Positions 9,554 through 17,143 of a DNA stretch of 64,000 bases are shown one piece after another. This stretch comes from Caldilineaceae bacterium (GTDB lineage Bacteria; Chloroflexota; Anaerolineae; Caldilineales; Caldilineaceae). The stretch lies in the NCBI GenBank assembly GCA_022821585.1, contig JAJEDI010000032.1, positions 17,604 through 81,603 on the forward strand, written 5' to 3'. A program made the position numbers and the translations under genes. The first letter of the stretch is position 1, and every line of letters starts with the position of its first letter. The notes below the pieces were generated by a model. It was not told the DNA's origin. It worked only from the letters and a program-made list of their open reading frames with translations, and did not search any database.

Positions 9554-9581
9554 AAACTGGTATCTAGGAAGATACCAGTTT
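9554..9581. promoter_or_regulatory. Perfect 12-bp palindrome, candidate operator
   Basis: AAACTGGTATCT and AGATACCAGTTT (9554-9565 and 9570-9581) form a perfect inverted repeat with a 4-base spacer, 28 bases upstream of the candidate -35 box of transporter operon 1. The CTGGTAT/ATACCAG half-sites resemble operators of GntR-type regulators. No regulator gene is adjacent. Confidence 0.5.
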
Positions 9582-9650
9582 CGCGCCATGCGGATGGGTG
9601 CAGCCCATTTTTTGCGCAACGTAGTCGCTATTTGGCCATATGCATTTTGA

Positions 9651-9718
9651 TGGAATTCTGTTCTATACCCGCCTCTCGTCAGAGGCGGCTCTTGGGGTCA
9701 AAGAACCGCGGAATTCCA
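9651..9718. repeat. Nested three-stem inverted repeat
   Basis: Three nested pairings are visible: TGGAATTC with GAATTCCA (9651-9658 and 9711-9718), GTTCT with AGAAC (9660-9664 and 9702-9706), and CCGCCTCT with AGAGGCGG (9669-9676 and 9681-9688, loop CGTC). Together they fold about 68 bases into one long stem with an asymmetric internal loop. It lies in the 650-base gap between the transporter operon and the HicBA pair. Its function is unknown. Confidence 0.5.
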
Positions 9719-9957
9719 GTAAAGCGCGCATACCTCAATTAAGTCGGAATAGGGCCAGAGGATCCCAAAAGTAACCATTCATTCTCACCGCCGCAGTCTT
9801 ATTTGCCATCGTAACCGTCCCTATAATGCGATTCGCCACTTCCCACTTGAACTCCCACATCTAGCGGAATGAGGTCGCCAGACGAGCAAGGGAACGAAGA
9901 GCCGTCTGATTGCGGGGGCCTGCCTAGTCTAGTAGTCTCGCAAGACTCCACATATCA
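9719..9957. other. Non-coding gap, possible small RNA region
   Basis: No convincing gene. A TATAAT hexamer on the plus strand (9822-9827) without a good -35 precedes the strong hairpin at 9958-9991. A plus-strand small RNA of about 150 bases is therefore possible but unproven. Confidence 0.2.
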
Positions 9958-9991
9958 GAAAGCCCGCCAACTGAGTTGTTGGCGGGCTTTC
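9958..9991 (-). terminator. Strong hairpin terminator after hicA
   Basis: A 14-bp perfect stem (GAAAGCCCGCCAAC with GTTGGCGGGCTTTC) and a 6-base loop lie 20 bases beyond the hicA stop. On the minus strand the stem runs into TTTCTGATATG. On the plus strand it runs into TGTTTCATT, so it may work both ways. Confidence 0.75.
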
Positions 9992-10010
9992 TGTTTCATT
10001 CGTGACTCAG

Positions 10011-10244
10011 CTACTCGAAGTAGCTGCGGTCTAAGCGGGAATGTTTGATTATGGCTCTAAGCGTTCCTACGGGGACTTCTGTCTTGTTAGGCACGACTAC
10101 CGTGATGGTAGTCATTCGACCGTCTTCATCTCTAATGCGAGATTGCATCACAATGTGACTGCCTGACTGCCTGTCTTTCTCAAAACCGTGTTCTCTGAGG
10201 ATTCTGAGAATCCTGCGCGATGATATCGGACGTAGTCTTGGCAT
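10011..10244 (-). CDS. hicA: HicA-type mRNA interferase toxin
   Basis: 77 residues if started at MPRLRPISSRRILRILREHG. A longer frame to 10289 is open but overlaps hicB more. The HicA/YcfA double-stranded-RNA-binding-like fold is recognisable from SSRRILRILREHGFE, the catalytic histidine in SGSHIVM, and VPNKTEVPVGTLRAIIKHSRL. HicA cleaves mRNA and is neutralised by HicB. It overlaps the 3' end of hicB by 65 bases and sits downstream of it, an antitoxin-first order. A strong terminator follows. Likely a functional pair. Confidence 0.85.
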   Translation of the reverse strand: MPRLRPISSRRILRILREHGFEKDRQSGSHIVMQSRIRDEDGRMTTITVVVPNKTEVPVGTLRAIIKHSRLDRSYFE

Positions 10245-10539
10245 AAGCCAGAGTAACCTCACAAAGTGTTGTGTGGGCTCTCTGATCAATGGGCGTGAAC
10301 TGAACCTCCAGGTTTCGCTGAATATCAGTAGGTGTATCTGATTCGAGACGGCTGAGATAGCCCATTACTTCTGTAAAGGAAGCAGCCTCAAGAAACAATT
10401 GAATCGCTTCTCGAAGATTTTCCTGCGCCTCCTCCAATGTCCTTCCCTGACTTGCTATCTCCAGGCCCTTGCATTCGGTTACATACCAATCATCCTCACG
10501 CCAAATCGAGCATTCGAGTTTCCACATCGTTGATTCCAT
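10180..10539 (-). CDS. hicB: HicB-type antitoxin
   Basis: 119 residues. The N-terminal half has the HicB partial RNase-H-like pattern: CSIWREDDWYVTECKGLEIA, then SQGRTLEEAQENLREAIQLF. The C-terminal half is less typical and carries no clear helix-turn-helix, so DNA binding is uncertain. An alternative start is the second methionine (MWKLECS). It is upstream of and overlaps hicA. Four tandem 8-base repeats at 10556-10587 lie directly upstream and may be the autoregulatory operator. Confidence 0.82.
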   Translation of the reverse strand: MESTMWKLECSIWREDDWYVTECKGLEIASQGRTLEEAQENLREAIQLFLEAASFTEVMGYLSRLESDTPTDIQRNLEVQFTPIDQRAHTTLCEVTLAYAKTTSDIIAQDSQNPQRTRF

Positions 10540-10555
10540 CTCTCTCTCTCGTTTT

Positions 10556-10587
10556 GTCGTTGAGTCGTTGTGTCGTTGAGTCGTTGA
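10556..10587. repeat. Four tandem 8-bp repeats upstream of hicB
   Basis: GTCGTTGA, GTCGTTGT, GTCGTTGA and GTCGTTGA follow each other without gaps, 17 bases upstream of the hicB start. They may be binding sites for the HicAB complex or simple satellite DNA. Confidence 0.7.
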
Positions 10588-11042
10588 AATACGAAAGCCT
10601 GTGATATTCAGTCGCAGTCACAGGCGGTCCACACAGGGGAGTGGTCCAGGGCTTGAGGCCATGTTTCGAAGAGTTAAATCAAGAAGAATAGCGGTATTTT
10701 CGTCCCGCTTTACTCAGAAACCCTACACTGAAAACTGCAATTTGTCAACAGTCCCGTTCATGTGGGGCAGGGCAATCGCATCTAATTTTGTGGGCCGAAT
10801 TTGTTGAAATCGCGGCCAGAATAAAGCGCGGGTAAGTGGAAATCGTCTTGCGGTCGCTGGTTTGCGAGCAGAATTCGACGCGGCACAGGCCCTCAGTCGT
10901 TGAAATCATTCAGATTTCCCATCTTCGTGCCATCATTCGTGCACTCCCCTACGCCTGATCCCGACCTGGAAGGTAGTTCGGAAGCGTTTCGATGCTTTGA
11001 CCAGATTCAGTTGCAATCGCCTTGTCATGTGGCGTGCATTCC
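10588..11042. other. Non-coding spacer
   Basis: No frame with coding character and no clear regulatory site in these 455 bases. They join the HicBA promoter side to the dispersed repeat that begins near 11043. Confidence 0.5.
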
Positions 11043-11390
11043 AGACTTGGGGTGGGAGCGGGCAGGCACAAGGCCGGCACCTACGGGGATCTGATGGGAC
11101 TGGTGGGACGTGGTCTGGCTTGACACCTTCGATTAGGCACCTGTTACGAATAGAGACACCAGGTCGGCGAGGCATGTTGTAGGAGAGGGGGCGTTGCGGG
11201 GGCGGAGCCCCCGCACAAGGGAGGGCCGAATAGGCCCGACCGCCCAGAACTGCAGGGGCTGGGGGCCAGGGGTTAGGGTTCAGAAGAGTCGATTTCCTTG
11301 GTTCAGAGTTGATGGCGGACTGGAAACGGCTCTGTTTCTTACGGAGGTGAAGGAGAGTTCGCGCCCATTTTGGGATGCACCTTAATCGGG
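11043..11390. repeat. Dispersed structured repeat, copy 1
   Basis: About 350 bases similar to 24009-24340, with its central part also similar to 36430-36605. Shared blocks include GACGTGGTCTGG, the stretch around GGCGAGGCATGTTGT, and the end block around CCCATTTTGGGATGCA. Hairpins seen are A, an imperfect one at 11059-11082; B, TGCGGGGGC-GGA-GCCCCCGCA at 11195-11215; and C, GGGCC-GAATA-GGCCC at 11223-11237. Short open frames inside are not gene-like. Confidence 0.8.
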
Positions 11391-11535
11391 GGCGTGCGGG
11401 GGTAAACAGGTAGATGGGGAGCTTTCTGCTTCAGTTCTTCCGGTTGGTCCCTTGCGATGGACGGGCCGGGAGGGGTGATGCGGGCGCGCGGTCAGGTGGA
11501 GGACTGGTATTGCCAGAAATACGGGGGGTCTTGTG

Positions 11536-12660
11536 TCAGGCAAGTTCCCAGCGGACGGCGACCACGTACTGGACAATCGGGTTTTCCTGCGTCCACTCGT
11601 GGAAGACGGTGAAGAGGGTGCCGTCGTTGAGCTGGATCGTGGTCGGATAGCCGATGTGCCAGTACAGATTGGGGACTGCTTCCGAGGGTGCGATGCCGCC
11701 GGAACTGATGACAAACTCGTTGGCGGCGTCCCAGCTCAGGCCATCCTCGGAAATGCAGCCGCGGATGCCCCAGGGGTCGCGGCGATGGCCGTAGGTGCAG
11801 AGCATGCGGCCGTCCTGCAGGAGAGTGAGGTCGGCAGGGTATCCCCAGAGGTTGGTCGGTTCGGGCCGGCTCCAGGATTCGCCTTCGTTGCGCGAATAGT
11901 TGGTCCACATGTGTTGGTGGCGGTTGCGGACGCCGTGCATGGTGCGCATCATGGTGACCAGGGTGCCGTCGGCTGTGCGAGCGAGGGCGGTCTCGTCGAA
12001 GGAGATGATGTTGGCGGGGTCGTAGGCGATGGTGGCGTAGTATTCCCAGTCGCGACCCTTGTTGTCGGAGCGCATGAGGTATGAGCGGACGCGTTCGTGG
12101 AGGCTGTCGGTCTCCATCCAGGCGCGGGCGAACTGGTGCCCGTGGCAGGCCATCAGCAGGGAGCCATTCGGCAACTCCAGGACGCTATCGATGGGCTGTC
12201 CCCAACGCATGGGGGCTACGTTTGCCTTGTAAGCCTGCCCCCAAGTATAGCCGTTGTCCGACGAGGTGATGATGCCGACGCCGTCCACGTCACGGGTGCC
12301 GCGGGGCCTGTCTTGGGGTCCGAAGTCTTCCAGCATGCCCTTCTGGTCGACGAAAGCCCACTGGAAGTAGTTGACCAGGAGGGTCCCGTCTGAGAGTTGG
12401 GTGATGGAGGGTGTGTCGCTGCCGAAGTGATGGGTAGCGGGCCAGACCGTTACAACGGGGGCCTGCTCCCACGACTGGCCGTTATCGGTAGAGCGGATCA
12501 GAAGAATGCTGTCGAAGTCGGGATGAATGTATCCGCTGGTCTCGTTAAAGACTACGACCACGTCTCCGTTCCGGAGTTGGGCGGCGCCTACCTGACAGGT
12601 GTAGCGGGAAGGGTCGTGATAGAGGGTGAGCTTTTCCGCATTTTTCATTACTTGACCCAT
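11536..12660 (-). CDS. BNR-repeat / sialidase-like beta-propeller protein
   Basis: 374 residues from the ATG at 12660. The open frame extends to 12918, but that part overlaps the permease gene and has no family character. Asp-box motifs (S-x-D-x-G-x-x-W) repeat along the protein: STDNGQSW, SSDNGYTW, SDNKGRDW, a degenerate NEGESW, and SEDGLSW. This gives a six-bladed propeller as in exo-alpha-sialidases. No signal peptide is visible. It is the last gene of transporter operon 2, so it may act on an imported sialoside or related sugar. Many BNR proteins of this kind have other substrates, and the catalytic residues were not traced. Confidence 0.75.
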   Translation of the reverse strand: MGQVMKNAEKLTLYHDPSRYTCQVGAAQLRNGDVVVVFNETSGYIHPDFDSILLIRSTDNGQSWEQAPVVTVWPATHHFGSDTPSITQLSDGTLLVNYFQWAFVDQKGMLEDFGPQDRPRGTRDVDGVGIITSSDNGYTWGQAYKANVAPMRWGQPIDSVLELPNGSLLMACHGHQFARAWMETDSLHERVRSYLMRSDNKGRDWEYYATIAYDPANIISFDETALARTADGTLVTMMRTMHGVRNRHQHMWTNYSRNEGESWSRPEPTNLWGYPADLTLLQDGRMLCTYGHRRDPWGIRGCISEDGLSWDAANEFVISSGGIAPSEAVPNLYWHIGYPTTIQLNDGTLFTVFHEWTQENPIVQYVVAVRWELA

Positions 12661-12731
12661 TTTGGCGTCCGCTACCTTTCGCTGTGTCGGTTCAAAAAAC
12701 GGATAGTCGAAGATGTGTTGAATATTCGAAA

Positions 12732-13607
12732 TCAGCCCTTGATGCCGACTTGGGTGACCCCTTCGATGAAGTAACGCTGGAGGATGAGAAAGAAGATCAG
12801 CGTAGGCAAGGCGACGATGGCGACGGCGGCCATGGCTTCGCCGTAGCCGCTCTGTGTGGAGGTGCCCTGAATGTCCAGACGCGTGTAGAACGCCATGCCC
12901 ACGGGCAGCGTTTTCCACTCGGTTTTGAAGGCGACCAGCAGAGGCCAGAGGAAGGAGTTCCAGTTGCTGGTGAAGATGAGGATGGCGCCGGCCAGGGTAG
13001 CGGGTCTTGCCAGCGGCAGCGCCACGCGGAGAAAGGTGCCAAGGCGGCTGCAGCCGTCGATGGCGGCTGCGTCCTCCAGCTCGCGCGGAAACGAGAGAAA
13101 GAACTGACGGTACAGGTAGACTGGGAAGACACTGGCCAGGGGAGGAATGATCAGGGAAGTGAAACTGTCCTGGACTTCCAGTCGCAAGACACCGATAAAG
13201 AGTGGAACGATACTCATCTCGGGCGGGATCATCAACGAACTGATCAGCAACCAGAAGATGACGGTACGTCCTGGGAAGTGCATCCTGGCCAGAGCGAAGC
13301 CGGTCAGTGACCCCAACACAAGACTGCCGGCGACGACACAGACAGAGGTCACGATACTGTTGATGAACCAGCGAATAACGGGGGTGTCGGCCACGACAGT
13401 GCGGTAGTGCTCCCAGGTAATTTCGGTGGGAATCAAGTCCATACCGGCCAGGATCAGCCGGTCCGGCTTGACGGAGGTGTTGAGCATCCAGTAGAGCGGG
13501 AACAGCCAGAGCAGGGCGACAACTGCGCCGGGAAACCAGATGATGAAGGTGCGGATGAATCGCACCGACGAGCGGTTGTAGAGAGTGCTGAGGCCCAGGT
13601 TTGACAT
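12732..13607 (-). CDS. Carbohydrate ABC transporter permease, MalG type
   Basis: 291 residues with six membrane segments. The periplasmic stretch GMDLIPTEITWEHYRTVV after TM1 and the EAA loop ELEDAAAIDGCSRLGTFLRV are diagnostic of the family. It is 21 bases downstream of its MalF-type partner. No ATPase gene exists in this operon. Confidence 0.92.
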   Translation of the reverse strand: MSNLGLSTLYNRSSVRFIRTFIIWFPGAVVALLWLFPLYWMLNTSVKPDRLILAGMDLIPTEITWEHYRTVVADTPVIRWFINSIVTSVCVVAGSLVLGSLTGFALARMHFPGRTVIFWLLISSLMIPPEMSIVPLFIGVLRLEVQDSFTSLIIPPLASVFPVYLYRQFFLSFPRELEDAAAIDGCSRLGTFLRVALPLARPATLAGAILIFTSNWNSFLWPLLVAFKTEWKTLPVGMAFYTRLDIQGTSTQSGYGEAMAAVAIVALPTLIFFLILQRYFIEGVTQVGIKG

Positions 13608-13628
13608 TATCAGAGTCGCGCTTCGGTT

Positions 13629-14558
13629 CTAATTGCTATGTTCCCTTACCAGACGCGCACGAAGAAGCGTAAAGATCAAGATCGTGAGGAAGAGAAGGAG
13701 AGAAAGAGCGGCGGCAAAACCGAGACGGAAGCGGACGAACCCCTCATGGTAGATATAGGAGACGATGGTGGCCGAGTGCCCGCCAGGCCCGCCGCCAGTC
13801 ATCAGGTAGACCTGGCCGAAGATACGGAAGGCGCTGATGATTTCGAGGGTGATGACCAGCCCCAACGCCGGAGTCAGGAGGGGAAGGGTGATGCGCCAGA
13901 AGGCCTGCCAGGCTGAGGCACCGTCGATGACGGCGGCTTCTCCCAGTTCGGCCGGAATCTCTTTGAGCCCGGCCAGAAGGATCACCATGTGGAACCCCAC
14001 TGCCTGCCAGATGGTGACGAGGGAGATCGACTGAATGACCCACTTGCTTGTCGTCAGCCAACCCTGTTTGGGGATTCCAATGCCGTAGAGTGCCAGGTTG
14101 AGTAGGCCGGTCTCTTTCTCGAAAATCCAGATCCAGATGATGGCGGTGACGGTAATGGCGACGACATGGGGCGCGAAGAAGGCTGTCCGGATGGGGCCCG
14201 AGAACCACTGTTCGCGGTTGATCCAGAGCGCCATCAGGAGGGCAACGATGACGGTTCCCGGCACGACGAGCGCGGCCATCTGGAAGGTATTGCCCCAGAC
14301 CTTGGGGATCCAGTCGTCCTGCATTGCTTCGCGGAAGTTGTCGAGCCCGACCCATTCCGGGTCACCGACGATACCCCATTCGTTGAAGCTGATGTAGATG
14401 CCGAAGAAAATGGGGAGGAGGGTAATGACGATGAAAATGAGGGCGAATGGCAGAATGAAGAGGTACGCCTGCCAGTCAACGCGGCGTCCACGGTATCTGA
14501 TTCTGGAGAGTCGGGAAAGCCAACCGTCCGGCGCGGCTCTGTCTACAAGGTGGGTCAT
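13629..14558 (-). CDS. Carbohydrate ABC transporter permease, MalF type
   Basis: 309 residues. About 30 cytoplasmic residues precede TM1 (AYLFILPFALIFIVITLLPIFFGIYISF). The EAA loop is ELGEAAVIDGASAWQAFWRI, followed by MTGGGPGGHSATIVSYIY, typical of MalF/UgpA. It partners the MalG-type permease downstream and follows the binding-protein gene across a 79-base gap holding a long inverted repeat. Confidence 0.92.
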   Translation of the reverse strand: MTHLVDRAAPDGWLSRLSRIRYRGRRVDWQAYLFILPFALIFIVITLLPIFFGIYISFNEWGIVGDPEWVGLDNFREAMQDDWIPKVWGNTFQMAALVVPGTVIVALLMALWINREQWFSGPIRTAFFAPHVVAITVTAIIWIWIFEKETGLLNLALYGIGIPKQGWLTTSKWVIQSISLVTIWQAVGFHMVILLAGLKEIPAELGEAAVIDGASAWQAFWRITLPLLTPALGLVITLEIISAFRIFGQVYLMTGGGPGGHSATIVSYIYHEGFVRFRLGFAAALSLLLFLTILIFTLLRARLVREHSN

Positions 14559-14579
14559 CCACTGAATTCTCGGTTACGG

Positions 14580-14628
14580 GGAGTCCGGGCAGATAGACAC
14601 CCGTCGCTAACCGTTCTGCCCGGACTCC
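14580..14628. repeat. Inverted repeat at binding-protein/permease junction (operon 2)
   Basis: Fourteen-base perfect arms (14580-14593, GGAGTCCGGGCAGA, and 14615-14628, TCTGCCCGGACTCC) around a 21-base loop. It fills the gap between the binding-protein stop (14638) and the MalF-type start (14558). No T-tract follows on the minus strand, so mRNA protection or partial attenuation is likelier than full termination. Confidence 0.7.
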
Positions 14629-14637
14629 TGGCATTTA

Positions 14638-16053
14638 TCAGCTGCGATCATCCAGTATCTTCTGCCAAGCCGCTTCCAGATCGGCCAGGCCTTCTTCGAT
14701 ACTCTTCTCGCGTGCCCAGACCGGATCCATGGCCTTGGGTACGGTTGAACTGCTGCCGGCGTAGAAGGCGAACTCTCCGCCGTCGACCATATTCAGATAG
14801 TCGAAGAAGCTGTACTCGACGGCTTCGGCAAAGGGTTTGCGCAGTTCCCAGTCAAGGCCGAGTGTCATGTAATCGGGATCGTCGAGAATGGAGCGGCGGG
14901 GCGGGGCGCCGCGTCCTTCGGTCACCCAGAGCATCGAGTTGTCAGAGAACCATTTGATTACCTTGGCTCCGGCGACCAGATGGTCTTCGGTGCGGCCGTC
15001 GGCGGTGAAGAGCGCGAGACCGTACTCGCGGGCTTCGGTTGTCAGCGTGTCGCCGATCAGGGAAACGGGCGCGGTAATGAAGTCAAGGCCTTCGGTGTTG
15101 ACATAGCCGAAGAGCGTCCAGGGGCCGGTCCAGAAGATGGACCCCACCTGCTGACCGAATGCGCCGTAGCGGTCGGCAACGTCGCGGGATGACATCTCAT
15201 GCTCGTCGAAGGTATCCAGCACCCATTGCGCGGCTGCAATCGGAGCATCGGTATCGTTGAATGTGACTCCTGTGCGGTCTGCGTTGAGAGGCTGCGCGCC
15301 GAGCTGCTGGGCGATGATGCCGAAGACGACGTTGGGCTGTACGCTGGAGCCGGTCATGAGGAACCCTGAGCGTGTGATCTGGTCGCCTTCCTTGACTGTC
15401 ATGGCTTTGGACCATTCGATCAGGGAGGGGCCGTCGGCCGGCGGATTGCTGATGTCCAGGCCGGCTTCTTCGGCGTGACCGGAGTTGATCAAGGCGGCGA
15501 TAGGCAGAATGTCCATCGTGATGGAGTAGAGTTCGCCGTCGAGTGAAGACCACTCGATGTACTGAGGCAGGAAGTCGTCCAGGTCGAGGCCGACCGTCTC
15601 CATGAGGTCGTCCAGGGGTGTAAGCCCGCCGGCCTGGTGCCAGACGGCGACATCGTTCATGGTGCGGAAGGAGATGTCGGGCGGGTCGCCGGTGGCGATA
15701 GAGGCCATGATCTTGGTCCCCATTTCACCGCCGCCGACCTGCTCGTATTCGAGGGTGATATCGGGATGATCATTGGCCTCGTTGTAGTTGGCGCAGAAGC
15801 GTTCCCAGACCTGCGCGTCGGACGCGCCGAGGTCGTACCACATGACGATGGTTTCCTGCATTGGTGCGGGGGCCGCTTCCTCATCGCCGCCTTGGTCGGC
15901 GGCAGGCTCCGCGGCCGGCGCGCAAGCTGCCAGTGAGGACACCGCAAGACCGCCAAGGCCTACGGCCATCCCGCGCATAAGGGAACGCCGGCTGAGCAGT
16001 GGCGCACCTGCACTGTCATAACGGACGGTGTCTTTGGATTGTGCCTCTTTCAT
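14638..16053 (-). CDS. Extracellular sugar-binding lipoprotein with Tat-type signal
   Basis: 471 residues. The signal has a twin-arginine motif SRRSLMRGM, a hydrophobic segment and the lipobox SLAAC with C44, so export through Tat and lipid anchoring are likely. The mature protein has family 1 features: MWYDLGASDAQVWERF, ITLEYEQVGGGEMGTKIMAS and DPPDISFRTMNDVAVW. It starts after AGAGGAGGCGAGCAACC, a strong ribosome-binding site, and heads operon 2. The substrate is unknown; the sialidase-like protein in the operon is a hint. Confidence 0.92.
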   Translation of the reverse strand: MKEAQSKDTVRYDSAGAPLLSRRSLMRGMAVGLGGLAVSSLAACAPAAEPAADQGGDEEAAPAPMQETIVMWYDLGASDAQVWERFCANYNEANDHPDITLEYEQVGGGEMGTKIMASIATGDPPDISFRTMNDVAVWHQAGGLTPLDDLMETVGLDLDDFLPQYIEWSSLDGELYSITMDILPIAALINSGHAEEAGLDISNPPADGPSLIEWSKAMTVKEGDQITRSGFLMTGSSVQPNVVFGIIAQQLGAQPLNADRTGVTFNDTDAPIAAAQWVLDTFDEHEMSSRDVADRYGAFGQQVGSIFWTGPWTLFGYVNTEGLDFITAPVSLIGDTLTTEAREYGLALFTADGRTEDHLVAGAKVIKWFSDNSMLWVTEGRGAPPRRSILDDPDYMTLGLDWELRKPFAEAVEYSFFDYLNMVDGGEFAFYAGSSSTVPKAMDPVWAREKSIEEGLADLEAAWQKILDDRS

Positions 16054-16158
16054 GGTTGCTCGCCTCCTCTTGTGGGTCTGGACAGATGCTTGCTTTCAGA
16101 GATTCAGGCACGAGTGACGGGTTGACGCACACCAAGCTGATTCTGATCGGTCAGACCC

Positions 16159-16186
16159 ATTATAGTCACTCCGGGATTGACATCAA
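16159..16186 (-). promoter_or_regulatory. Candidate promoter for transporter operon 2
   Basis: On the minus strand TTGATG (16181-16186) and a perfect TATAAT (16159-16164) are separated by 16 bases, about 105 bases before the binding-protein start. Good sigma-70-type match. Confidence 0.6.
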
Positions 16187-16522
16187 AACAGTATAAATTT
16201 GTCTATTTTGCGGCCGGGACGCGTGTGCCTGGAAGGATGAGAGCCTTCGGGAAGGCTGTCAATTAATGGAGAGCAGCAACAGTCTCTGACGGGCTGTGCT
16301 TGCAATGACCGGGGTATTTAGTTTCAGGGCCGGGTAAGGCTGGACTGCTAAGGTTGTTAACGGTGGGAGATAGGAAGAACTGTGCGGCGATGAGGTCAGG
16401 AAGTGAAATAGGATTGTCAAGTCGTGGTCAGGGACTTAGGAGGGCTTACCCAGGAGGCGAATTGCGGAACGCGGGGTTGTGGAGGGGAAAGACAGCGGCT
16501 GGGGGAAACTTCCGTAGCCCGG
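16187..16522. other. Non-coding spacer
   Basis: No gene-like frame and no clear repeat in these 336 bases between the operon 2 promoter and the small membrane protein gene. Confidence 0.5.
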
Positions 16523-16855
16523 TCACTGTGTTGACGCGGAGCCATTACGGCTCTTGGCGCTGTCGCGGTCGGGCTCGGTACGTTGGAGCAGCTGTTTGAG
16601 GGTTGCCTGGGCTCTCTCGCCTTTGCTCTGTCCTTGAATTACGGCTGAGGTGACTTTTTCTGCAGCCTCTTCGGTTTTGGCGCGGGCCTGGCTGCTGGCG
16701 TTTTGCAGATTCTCGAGGCCGGATTGGGCGCCGCCCAGGACTTTTCTCATGCCATGCACAGCCAGAAATGCGATGGCCAGCGGAATGAGGCAGAGCAGGA
16801 AGAGGTGGATTGAGATCCAGACGACGGACAGATTACGCCAGAATTCAAGTGACAT
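16523..16855 (-). CDS. Small single-pass membrane protein of unknown function
   Basis: 110 residues. One hydrophobic segment spans about residues 10-34 (VVWISIHLFLLCLIPLAIAF). A soluble helical tail rich in A, E, Q and K follows (NLQNASSQARAKTEEAAEKV) and may form a coiled coil. The C-terminus is polar and disordered. The family was not recognised. It stands alone, divergent from the RhaD-SDR gene with a 288-base gap. Confidence 0.6.
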   Translation of the reverse strand: MSLEFWRNLSVVWISIHLFLLCLIPLAIAFLAVHGMRKVLGGAQSGLENLQNASSQARAKTEEAAEKVTSAVIQGQSKGERAQATLKQLLQRTEPDRDSAKSRNGSASTQ

Positions 16856-17143
16856 GGTTTTGCGGGAAGAAGGCCTGACATGACCAGTTGTCGAAGACTT
16901 AGTTGTGCTTCAAACCAGGCAACAGGCATGCTAAGCGGCAGGAGAATTGTAACAGAGCCGAACGCGCCCGTCCAGACTCGCCTGCTCTCTTCACGAGGGC
17001 CATTTGTTAGCGCTGGCCTTTGCTTTCTGCTACACTGCCAACTGCGGTCACCAGGCGCTGATGTCCGGCGGCTGGGGAAGACGTATTCCATAGGGCACGG
17101 GGCTCAGGCCACCGGTCTTTTCCTACATATTTGGAGTTTTGAC

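Noticed and set aside
9901..9957. tRNA-like or T-box-like segment before the hicA terminator
   Set aside because: Only a small AGTCT/AGACT stem is present; no cloverleaf or T-box core could be drawn.
10933..11175. Small minus-strand frame (MPRRPG...) recurring in all three repeat copies
   Set aside because: The similar peptide in each copy follows from DNA repeat similarity; other frames are equally conserved, hairpins show paired changes, and no ribosome-binding site was seen.
12661..12918. N-terminal extension of the BNR-repeat protein
   Set aside because: Mostly overlaps the permease gene in another frame and is histidine/arginine-rich with no family match; the ATG at 12660 fits better.
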